Source: Cryptomeria japonica (taxonomy: Eukaryota; Streptophyta; Pinopsida; Cupressales; Cupressaceae). From it: a stretch of DNA of 64,000 bases. Location of the stretch: the NCBI RefSeq assembly GCF_030272615.1, contig NC_081407.1, positions 101,415,897 through 101,479,896 on the forward strand, written 5' to 3'. Every line of letters starts with the position of its first letter. Position 1 is the first letter of the stretch. A model generated the notes under the pieces. It made no database searches, was not told the origin of the DNA, and saw only the letters and a list, made by a program, of their open reading frames with translations. The translations under genes were made by a program, and so were the position numbers. Below are positions 1 to 8,833 of the stretch, in pieces.

Positions 1-620
1 CTAGTACTTGTTTTACATTACAATCATTTACATTTACAGCAATTTCTCATTTCTTGGTTAATTCCAAAATCGGGGTTTGACCTAAGGGCAAACCCCTAAT
101 CCCTAACCCCCCAATCGTCCTCGCTTTTCTATGTGTAGGTTGCAGGTACATGGCTATAATTGAAGATCTGGAATCCTTGTGCAGAGACGAACAGATCCCC
201 CTTCATTTAGCAGATTTTTTGGAGGACCGTGTGCACGTCGGGCACCATCGTCCTATCAACTTTCACTCAAATTTGCAGGACAGCGTCATCTCGACATTTT
301 ATTGCTAATTCTAGGTCCGCAGCTTCATCCTATATTCCTATCTCTGTTTGTAAGTGAATCTTTCTCACTTTTCATGCATTCATAGCTTAATCCTTCTATC
401 TACATTCTTTACAAAAGAGGGTAGCCTTGCTGTCTTAACCCTTGAAACTCATTTAGAATCCAATCTTGCATTGTGTGGATTGGATCTTGCGGGTTTCAAC
501 CCCTCTTTTGAATGTAAAGTCTCCCCTAAGTGAAAACCGTCAACCCTAGTGACCTCCTTCCCCTCTCTTCGGAGTGGTGGGGGAAACACTTAGGGTTCGC
601 TCGCGATTTTTCGCTTTACA
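1..620 (+). repeat. 5' LTR of B1, 3' portion only
   Basis: Matches 19408-20028 almost base for base, and the reverse complement of 25745-26365 and 32334-32950. It ends in GCTTTACA immediately before the primer-binding site. The first part of the LTR, including its TATA box, lies left of the window. It contains one copy of the GGACC...GTCC quasi-palindrome at 224-253. Confidence 0.93.
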
Positions 621-642
621 TTTTGGTGAACCCGACGTGAAC
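621..642 (+). other. Primer-binding site of B1
   Basis: TTTTGGTGAACCCGACGTGA follows the LTR directly; the TGG start is the complement of a tRNA CCA end. The same sequence, with at most one or two changes, follows the 5' LTR of element A (12002-12022, minus) and of B2 (32312-32333, minus). It is not the initiator-Met site used by D, E and G. I cannot name the tRNA with confidence. Confidence 0.85.
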
Positions 643-870
643 ATCCCTTCTGATTATTCATGGTTAGATTTGAAAATTGGATGTCTTGATTACATTTTCC
701 ATGTTTGATCTTTTGCAAATTTTAGAGGTTAGTTGCATAAAAACCCTAAATTTTCTTTTTAGTAATTGAGCTTGCGAAATGTTTAATGGTTAATGCTTGT
801 TTCAGATCTACCCTTCTATTGCAAATTATCAAATCATATTTGTGCTTTAATTCTGAAAATTAAGTGGTTA
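643..870 (+). other. B1 leader, left part
   Basis: AT-rich non-coding leader between the primer-binding site and the A insertion. It matches, inverted, B2 from about 32082 to 32311. No gene seen. Confidence 0.8.
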
Positions 871-875
871 AGTGT
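871..875. repeat. Target-site duplication AGTGT of element A, left copy
   Basis: AGTGT stands directly outside the left LTR of A and again at 13683-13687 outside the right LTR. The uninterrupted sister B2 carries a single copy (ACACT at 32077-32081), confirming a 5-bp duplication. Confidence 0.95.
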
Positions 876-2535
876 TGTGTAGGGGAAAAAGCGAGACTAG
901 GTTAACATGCCCTAATCCTACCTTTTGACACACATTACGGAATATGAAAGAGCCTAGAGATATCGCACAGTTGGCTACTTCTTTTGGTGAAAGAGAGAGC
1001 CACGGGATATCTATTAGGATTTCTATTCCCTTGTTGAAATTGTAAGATCAAGTAATGCAAGTTCAAACCCTAATCCCAAAATGCAAGTATGAACTAATAA
1101 CAAGATTGCAGAATTGAGATTAAACAATGAACAACTGTAAATACAAGGATGAAATAAGAATGCAGATGTGTACCCAGAGTCAAAATCAGACTGAAAATGT
1201 TCGGGACGGGAGCGCGGGCACCACTGTCCTAAAAACTGCACCAAAAACTGCTGTTCTGCACTCTGAAACACTGTCGGAAGGCTCTCTAAAAGCTGTCTGT
1301 CCGGAGGACCAGGGCGCCCAGCGCCTCTGTCCCAGGGACTAGGGTGCCCAGCACCCCTGTCCTGGCAGGACCAGGGTGCCCAGCGCCCCTGTCCCAGTCT
1401 TTTGCTCTGCAATTTGATACAGAGTGCTGTCTCGACCTTCTCTCTCCGGATCTGTATCCCGCGGCGTCGTCCGAATCCCGAAACCTGCAATGATATCTGA
1501 AAAAGGGTGTATGGGCGGCTATATAGGGTTTTGCCTTAGTCAAACCCCCGCTTCAGTGATTTCCACCTCCACGAATAGCCAAGTTGTTTTGTAAAATGTA
1601 TTGTGTGTGCAGACCTAGTGTGTGTGCAAGGTCCTAAAATGCAAGAAAGCAAACTAGAGCAACCTAGAAAGTAAACCCTAATTGCTTGTAAATGACAATG
1701 TAAATGCTCTAAATCAAGATGCAATGTGATCTAAAGCATGAATAAATGATGTATTGAAGCTTATGCAAAGACATGAAAACAACATGAAATCATACCCAAC
1801 CCTCAAGGGAGGAGTACAAGCCAATCTTCAGTCGGTAATCTCCTATTGTTCTTCAATGTCTTCCAAGCCCTAAGTGGATGAATGAATTTGATAGATGCTT
1901 GATAGAAGGATGTTGAATGTTGTTGAAGTCTTCAAAGATCTACTCTTTCGCTGCATATGAGGTTCCTGAAAACAAAAATCGGATCCCTTCAAATGAAGAA
2001 AGAGAGCTTTTATGTAGGAAACCCTAGATCGTAAATTCATCTTTTGGCCGACCTAGAGATTGAATATCCCACCAATTTCTTGGGGTTAAGCTTTATTTTA
2101 TGATTGGATCGTGCTCCTAAAATTTTGGGAAAAATGTCCCGGACCATGTGCACTCCGGGCGCCACGGTCTCAACAACTTTTCACCAAATTTTCAGGGCCG
2201 TCGGATATGATGATTTTAGAGAGAATCCCGAAGTTACAGGTGATTTCGAGATGTTTTGACCCCGAAACCAAGCCCCCAAGTTCGAAATAGGACTTAATTA
2301 GGGTTTTTGATTAAGTGGTGTATTGGAGGAATAAAATGCGAAGGGCACGCTTTAGCGAAAGGGCCCAACTTTATGATGCAAAGGATGATGAAATAGGACC
2401 TTAGACCTAATTAATTCGATTAATTAAGTGCTTAAGGAGAAATGCAATGCAGAATGTAAAATGCACTAAGGTGGGTGCTAAACTAGGTGTGAAATTGTAC
2501 CACCCTAGCGAGTGCGTACAATTTATGATGCTACA
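876..2535 (-). repeat. 3' LTR of element A
   Basis: Begins TGTGTAGGGG and ends GATGCTACA on the plus strand, so TG...CA; same length as 12023-13682. It holds a GC-rich tandem block (about 1305-1400), a TATA-like CTATATAG on the minus strand (about 1519-1526) and a GGACC...GGTCT quasi-palindrome at 2141-2170. Confidence 0.96.
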
Positions 2536-2579
2536 TTTAGCCCCCACTTTAGCAGTCATATGAGTACTACGTGCATATG
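2536..2579 (-). other. Polypurine tract and adjacent palindrome of A
   Basis: On the minus strand TAAAGTGGGGGCTAAA (2536-2551) abuts the 3' LTR, as required for plus-strand priming. Just upstream in element sense is a palindrome bounded by CATATG (2557-2579). B1, B2 and C have the same purine tract and a comparable palindrome at the same place. Confidence 0.88.
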
Positions 2580-3116
2580 TAAGCTAAAGTACAGAAAAGT
2601 AAACATTATTTGAAAAAGGATATATCCATAAGTTGTCGGACGAAGCCCCCAGCGGTATCTGCAGTACACAGTTAGGAACTGCACCCTACAAAACACACAT
2701 TAGATCACAAAATTACCTAATGCTTACTAAGGAAAGTGATGAAATCTATGAGTAGCTATATGCCCCCCCTGTTTCGACTTGCTTATTAGGGAGGTGAAAC
2801 AGGGTAGCATGTTTACTTATGACAAATTGTGTAAGAGAGTATTGATGAGGGGTGTTCACTAAATAGGCTTCATCAGAGCACTTTTTGGAACATCCCGAGA
2901 GTAAGAGAAGGAAAATATGATTCCAACGCAACAAACGGCTCGAAAATCGCATCTCTCAAACCCAAGTTATGATAAAATGAATGATAGAGGTAAATTAGGG
3001 TTTCAAAAGTGAAGATAAACAAATGAGAGTATATACTTTGAAAGTGACACTTACATTTGTCACTTTGTTGATTTTAGAATACTATTTAGTGCAGCGGAGC
3101 CCACATAGCCATCATC
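2580..3116. other. A 3' non-coding region / possible PMD-gene promoter side
   Basis: No gene recognised. The stretch lies between the polypurine tract of A and the first exon of the antisense PMD gene, so it must hold that gene's promoter if it was ever transcribed. A GCCCCC tract near 2646-2652 resembles a similarly placed one in B. Confidence 0.5.
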
Positions 3117-5704
3117 ATGCCTTCACGACAACCAGAGCGTCCCACGAGGATCGAGATCCTGCGCCAGGCCGTGATCGACGACGAGCCACTGGACGAGGTA
3201 AGTTGACTGAATGTTTGACTTTTGATTTTTTCACACTTTGACTTTTTTGTGATCGTATGTGGGCCTTGAAGGCTGATCAGGGCCCACCCAGGGCACCATG
3301 GTCCTTGTGGGGCGCCCTGGTCCCCCCAGGGTGCCATGGTCCCTGACAGGGGCGCCATGGTCCCCTCAGGGCGCCATGGTCCCTGACAGGGCGCCATGGT
3401 CCCTAACAGGGCGCCATGGTCCCCAATCAGGGCTTGGCAAGGGGTTTCAAGACTAGCACACGATGTTCGATAGTTTGCATTAGCGATTTTGATGATCGAG
3501 TACTGATTATGGTTATGTTTTTGTGTTGCAGGGTCTCCCGTACATGAGAGAGCATACAGCGGGACATATTCTTTGCAGTTTGCGAGATCAAATTCCGTGG
3601 CTGACTCAGGCAGAGAGAGACACACTATCGATTGTGAGATTGTGGTATGTGATCCTCATGCCAGCCATTTGGTTCCATCCTACGATGCTGATGGCATTGA
3701 TGGAGCGATGGGATCCTGACACATGCACTTTTCACCTTCCAGTAGGAGAGCTGACAGTCACACTCGAGGATGTGTACCGTATACTTCATCTTCCTATCAG
3801 AGGAGCGACTGTTACATACGCGACCGATCGGTCAGTGGAGGATCATCAGAGAGAGCACGTGTATTGCATAGGGAAAGTCATGCCAAGCGAGACGAGAGGT
3901 TGCATCATGGTCAGCTGGCTCTTACATCCTAGAGGGGAGGTACCCCTTCTGAGACGCCTTATGATAGCCATCATAGCACTAGCCGTCTGCCCTAATGGGC
4001 GAGGGACACACATGCATGGGGGTCTCACATGGTGTATCAGAGCGATGGAGAGACACAGGAGAGTGTATGCTTGGGGTCAGAGTATGCTTGCACATCTCTA
4101 TCATGACCTTGAGGAGTATGTATTCGGACAGGGGTTCAGTTTGATGACATGCACACTTCTGTAGGTATGGATTTTAGAGCACTTCACATGCACCAGGCCC
4201 GTCGGCTTTCCGCTGAGTACAGCGAGCGAGTGACCTAGGGTGTTCACTTATCCACTTACCAACGAGTGGAGATTTGGAGATTTGTTATATTGGAGAGTGA
4301 TTTTTGACAGACTGACAGCCGAGGTGACAGTGTGGAGACCTTACCTACGGATGCACAGATGGGATGGGATGGAGAGATAGTTAGCATGCCTACAGAGGAA
4401 CCGCCTACTACAGGGACGATATTCACACATCATAGTCCCATTCTACTTTGACCGAGTACGGAGGCAGTTTGGGCTAGAGCATTGTGTTCCAGCCGATGTG
4501 CCCATCTATACTCGACACTCACGGGTCCTTCCCAGACCTAGAGCAGTAGCGAGACTGACGATAGATGACATCGAGATGACCGACTTAGAGGGATCTGATC
4601 AGGATGTAGTCACTGACTACTCTACAGAGCCTGGAGCACAGGGCAGGTACGTCTCATGGTTTATGAGATCATATCCAGGTCCTATCTTTCCACTAGATCA
4701 TCCGACAGGCTATCCAGGCCCATGGAGACATGGAGACCAAGACGAGGACTAGGGATCCAGGTTAGAGGAGCCAGAGGAGGGAGAGGGTCATGAGGAGGCG
4801 GGAGATCTTGATCCACCTATAGGCGATCAGCCCAGTGCCGAGGAGGAGGAGGAGGATACAGATAGAGAGGAGGATGAGGAGGATGCATGTGATGATGTGG
4901 ATGAGGATGAGGATGAGGATGACGAGGAGGATGATGAGGAGGAGGATAGACATGATGAGGAGGAGTCGGATGCAGCTCCCCACCATTCAGGAGATGATAC
5001 CATAGCTCTGGATCCACCTCTTATTCCCCAATAGGGGGAACATGAGGTGATATGAAGACCTGTTCCTAGTACCGTCCATCCTACACCCATCGTGCACAGA
5101 TTATTTGAGCGAGGGGAGCCTAGTGGTTCCCAAGCATAGATGCTACCATATCATGATCCCTACTGGCGCAAGGGAGATCCAGGTATAGTAGGTTTATATT
5201 GATTGATTAATGTTTTGATGATATAGAATGGTACTAACAAAAATCTGTTCTACTGCTACAGCTAATGTGCAGGAGTGGCGTTCCCTGATTCAGCAAGCAG
5301 TGATAGACATTTCCACGATGGCCCAAATCCCTAGTTCCTCACAGATTGGCTATAGGCCTCAGGGGAACGCGGGTTGGCATGAGGATTTTTTTTCCCCATT
5401 CCGAGTACAGGTAGACATATGGAGGGAGAGAGAGAGAGTCCTATCGGAGGACCTCCAGCAGGCACGGCAGAGAGAGCAAGTCCTATCAGAGGACCTCCAG
5501 CAGGCGCGACGAGATCTAGCAGTGGCTCAGGCCGAGGCTACCACCTATCGCGCGATCCTTATGGATAGGAATCGTAGGAGTTCCTCTCGGAGTCACTCAC
5601 AGTCTGTATCGCGCTACACACCCATGGGTCCACCTTCACGGCCAGATCAGGAGGGAGCATCCAGTCGACACTCTCTAGCCACTAGCCCTAGGGATAGGAG
5701 ATGA
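3117..5704 (+). pseudogene. Plant mobile domain (PMD) gene, three exons, antisense inside element A
   Basis: Exon 1 (3117-3197) starts with ATG and ends at a GTAAGT donor. The intron runs to TTGCAG at 3531, and exon 2 (3532-5182) continues in phase. A second intron (5183-5261, GTATAG...CTACAG) splits an Ala codon, and exon 3 (5262-5704) ends in TGA. Exon 2 carries PMD hallmarks: ERWDPDTCTFHLPVGE, LTVTLEDVYRILHLPI and, near its end, DRVRRQFGLEHCVP; then a long Asp/Glu-rich tract (about 4840-4990). Exon 3 encodes a charged coiled coil with SEDLQQAR repeats and a Ser/Arg-rich tail. Spliced length is about 724 codons. Seven in-frame stops (4162, 4231, 4378, 4750, 5032, 5053, 5137) are all TAG or TGA, consistent with C-to-T change from CAG, CAA or CGA. 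PMD proteins of the MAIN/MAIL family act in silencing and development, and PMD ORFs are known as passengers of plant transposons. The role here is unknown. Confidence 0.88.
3290..3432. repeat. GC-rich tandem repeat in PMD intron 1
   Basis: About seven units of 20-21 bp, consensus AGGGCGCCATGGTCCCTGAC, with small unit-to-unit changes. The core GGCGCC(A/C)TGGTCC is the same as in the tandem blocks of the LTRs of A (about 1305-1400), B (about 18950-19025) and, more loosely, C (about 38270-38360). Confidence 0.9.
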
Positions 5705-6305
5705 TTTTATGATGTAAAAGAGAGGTCACATTTTGGATATACAGTGACCTATATTTGTATATGATCCACACATATATGTATATATACATGCTTTTCTTTT
5801 GTCTCAAGTGTGTTATATTTAATGCTTAAAACAATGTATATTTTGTTTTGATTAAATCTAATACATTTGGTAAACGTACATGTATGTTCAGAATTTAATT
5901 TCCATGTGATTGATTTCTCAATGCTCCATGATTAAATTGATACATGTGTGACTTAATTAAAATATTTAATCAAGTACTACATTGATGACAAGGACGAAAT
6001 ATGCATTAAGTCTAAGAATCATATAACTAATGTGATTTAATTTTGAACTTAAACACAACATGATACGATTCTACTTAACACATAACGACACTGTATAATA
6101 TGCTAGCATAACGGAAATGTAAATCTTTTACAATTTACATAAATGAATTCAAGACAAACTATAAAGTAAGAAGACACGCTTGTCAGGAACGAAGCAATAT
6201 AGATTAAACAACATAATATTTAATTCTATTTTGCTTTAATTAAGAGATACTAACATATTATCCAATGTTGAAGAATAGAAAAGAAGATAGATGAGGAACG
6301 AAGAA
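5705..6305. other. Spacer between convergent PMD gene and pol
   Basis: AT-rich, no gene seen. The PMD gene (plus) and pol (minus) end towards each other here. It probably holds the 3' ends of both transcripts, but no specific signal can be proved by eye. Confidence 0.6.
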
Positions 6306-8810
6306 TTAAGCATAATATCTACGCAAGTGCATAGCATTGATAGGTTCTTTAAGAGGCGTAACGTCTACATCCACTATTTTGTAAGCACCTGATCCATAAT
6401 CCTCAATAACGATATATGGTCCAAGCCAATTAGGACTAAATTTTCCCTTTTCTGTAGGTAAGGCATTCACATTGCGCTGATTCTCATAAAGGACTAAGTC
6501 ACCTACTAAGAAGGAACGTTGAATGACCTTATCATTATAGCTTCGTTGTAGAGTTTTGTGATACGCTTGAATATGCTCAAGAGCGTTTATACGCTGTTCA
6601 TCAAGCATCTCAAGCTGTTGAAGTCGTTGTTCTCTATAAGAGTCATCATCTACTATACCTTTGAGAGAAACCCTAAGTGATCGAATCTCTAACTCTAAGG
6701 GCATAATAGCGTCAGCACCATAAACAAGATTATAAGGAGTAGTTCCCGTAGCAATTCGTACACTCGTTCGGTAGGCCCAAAGAGCATAGATTAGCTGGTT
6801 ACTCCAATCCTTACCATGCTTATTCACGGTTTTGTGAAGAATTTGTTCAATTATCTTATTGGATGATTCAGCTTGACCATTTGACTGAGGATAGTATGGT
6901 GTAGAAAATCGATGTTTGATATGATACTTCTCGAGGAATTTCTTCACATCCTTGTTCTTAAATGATGTCCCATTATCTGAGATAATAGTGGAAGGTATCC
7001 TAAATCGAGAAATGATGTTTTCTAGAAGAAATTGACAAATTACTTCAGCAGTAGTAGAGCGAAGGGGCATAGCTTCTACCCACTTCGTAAAGTAATCTGT
7101 TGCGGTTATAATGAAGGTGTGTCCTTGAGATGAAGGAGGAGAGATTTTTCCAATAAGATCCAAACCCCATGCGGAGAAAGGCCAAGAAGCTACTTGAGAA
7201 CAGAGTTCTTGAGCAAGAGCATGAATCAGATTATTGTGTTGTTGACATTGATGACATTTTTTAACAAATGAAAAAGAATCCTTCTGCATAGTTTGCCAAT
7301 AGTATCCCATATGAAGCAATCTATGAACCAAGGATTTGCCTCCAAAATGCCCCCCACAGGCACCTGAATGTGCCTCTTCAAGAGCAATAGGGATTTTCGA
7401 TTTGTTAAGACAACGAAGGAGAAGACCATCATAACCCCTTCGGTAAAGGACATTAGAAAGGATGATATATCTAGCAGACAGCTTGCGGATTCTAGCCCTA
7501 GTGTTTCTATTAGTGGAATCAGGAAAGGTACCATCGGTCAAATATCTTATGATATGCGAGTACCATTCATCTGAGTCTATAAAATCACAACATGTTACCA
7601 AGCTAGAATCGTCTACAATAGCTGGAGAAATAAGATTGTGAATAACGAATTTAAGGTTGACCACGGGGTCCTCTAAAGATACAAGAGAAGCCACACATGC
7701 CATTGCATCCGCATGTCGATTATCTTTTTGAGGAACGGGTTCCATGGTATAAGAATCAAATTTTTGTAATAAAGAGATAGCAAGGTCTTTATATTGTGAT
7801 AATTTGTCTTGTTTTGCTTGATACATTCCTGTTACTTGTCTTATAATCAATTGCGAATCTCCATAGATATGTATGTGTTTTATATTCAAAGCTAAGGCTG
7901 CTTTTATTCCCGCTATAAGAGCCTCATACTCAGCAATGTTATTGGTACATAGGAAATTTAGACGATATGATAAGGGAATAGGTTTCTTTGTAGGAGAAAT
8001 CAGAACAACACCTGCCCCCGATCCCGTACGACACTTAGAGCCATCAAAGTATAACTCCCAAGTTTCATCTTTCTCTATAGAAAGAATGAAGTCATCAGGA
8101 AAAGACTCAGTGTTAGGGAAGGAGAAAGGTGAAGGGGCCTCAACTAAGTGATCGGTCAACGCTTGTCCTTTAATTGCTCTTTGTGAAACAAATTTAAGGT
8201 CAAATTCAGTTAACATCATAACCCACTTAGCTAGACATCCTGATAAATCAGTTTTAGAGAAAAGATGCTTCAAAGGATCAAATTTTACCATGACATGGAC
8301 TTCTGAATTTAAAAGATAATGTCTCAATTTCTGCGTTGCAAATACCAAGGCCAAGCATTGTCTTTCTATCACAGAATATCGGGTCTCATAATCAAGTAAG
8401 GTACGACTTATGTAATAAACCGGACATTCCTTACCATCTTTATCATGTTGTGCCAACAATGCTGCGAGAGCATGAGAGGAAGCAGCTGTATATAGAAGGA
8501 AGGGTTTAGAAGGTTCGGCAGGTTGAAGAATAGGAGGACTAGCCAAATACACTTTTAAATCTTCAAATGCTTGCTGACAATCCTCATTCCATTGAAAAGT
8601 GATATCCTTTTTAAGAAGTTGAGTAAAAGGAAAGGTACGATCCGCAAGTTGAGACACGAACCTACGAATAGCTTGAATCTTTCCTTGTAAGCTTTTAAGT
8701 TGAGACACATTTCTAGGAGGTGGCATGTTGACAATAGCATCTATTTTCTTAGTATCCACCTCAATCCCACCATGCGGAACTATGAACCCTAATAGTTTTC
8801 CACTATCCAC
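6306..8810 (-). CDS. Element A pol, C-terminal part: RT thumb, RNase H, second RNase H, integrase
   Basis: 834 residues, open throughout. Residues 1-100 hold the end of RT (GKLLGFIVPHGGIEVD). A first RNase H follows (about 100-215) with weak catalytic residues. A second, archaeal-type RNase H begins at WELYFDGSKC (D256) with AEYEAL, GDSQLI and HADAMA. Then comes an integrase zinc domain of HHCC type (HFGGKSLVHRLLHMGYYW...CHQCQQH), a DDE core (TATDYFTKWVEA; ISDNGTSF; YYPQSNGQAESSNK) and a C-terminal domain ending NAMHLRRYYA. Dual RNase H assigns it to the Tat lineage. It belongs to the same polyprotein as 8834-11470; the two are now separated by a frame change and stop. All catalytic motifs of integrase look intact. 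Confidence 0.95.
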   Translation of the reverse strand: MDSGKLLGFIVPHGGIEVDTKKIDAIVNMPPPRNVSQLKSLQGKIQAIRRFVSQLADRTFPFTQLLKKDITFQWNEDCQQAFEDLKVYLASPPILQPAEPSKPFLLYTAASSHALAALLAQHDKDGKECPVYYISRTLLDYETRYSVIERQCLALVFATQKLRHYLLNSEVHVMVKFDPLKHLFSKTDLSGCLAKWVMMLTEFDLKFVSQRAIKGQALTDHLVEAPSPFSFPNTESFPDDFILSIEKDETWELYFDGSKCRTGSGAGVVLISPTKKPIPLSYRLNFLCTNNIAEYEALIAGIKAALALNIKHIHIYGDSQLIIRQVTGMYQAKQDKLSQYKDLAISLLQKFDSYTMEPVPQKDNRHADAMACVASLVSLEDPVVNLKFVIHNLISPAIVDDSSLVTCCDFIDSDEWYSHIIRYLTDGTFPDSTNRNTRARIRKLSARYIILSNVLYRRGYDGLLLRCLNKSKIPIALEEAHSGACGGHFGGKSLVHRLLHMGYYWQTMQKDSFSFVKKCHQCQQHNNLIHALAQELCSQVASWPFSAWGLDLIGKISPPSSQGHTFIITATDYFTKWVEAMPLRSTTAEVICQFLLENIISRFRIPSTIISDNGTSFKNKDVKKFLEKYHIKHRFSTPYYPQSNGQAESSNKIIEQILHKTVNKHGKDWSNQLIYALWAYRTSVRIATGTTPYNLVYGADAIMPLELEIRSLRVSLKGIVDDDSYREQRLQQLEMLDEQRINALEHIQAYHKTLQRSYNDKVIQRSFLVGDLVLYENQRNVNALPTEKGKFSPNWLGPYIVIEDYGSGAYKIVDVDVTPLKEPINAMHLRRYYA

Positions 8811-8833
8811 ACCAAAAACACATTTTCAAGGAT

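Noticed and set aside
179-385. 68-residue open frame repeated in all four B LTRs (also 19586-19792, 25983-26189, 32572-32778) with a partly similar frame in C
   Set aside because: It starts with GTG, not ATG, and its openness follows from LTR sequence similarity; changes between copies show no clear protein constraint.
1023-1724. Overlapping ORFs in the A LTR (also 12376-12871)
   Set aside because: They arise from the GC-rich tandem block; no family resemblance and no consistent frame between the two LTRs.
3290-3432. Regular repeat that looks like a CRISPR array
   Set aside because: Units are contiguous with no unique spacers, in a plant genome, inside an intron.
3086-3625. 179-residue minus-strand ORF over the GC-rich repeat
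   Set aside because: It is the reverse of PMD exon 1, intron repeat and exon 2 start; the repeated GTMAP phrases are only the translated tandem repeat.
4762-5090. Minus-strand ORFs rich in Ile/Leu, Pro/His or Ser
   Set aside because: They are antisense readings of the GAG/GAT acidic tract of the PMD gene.
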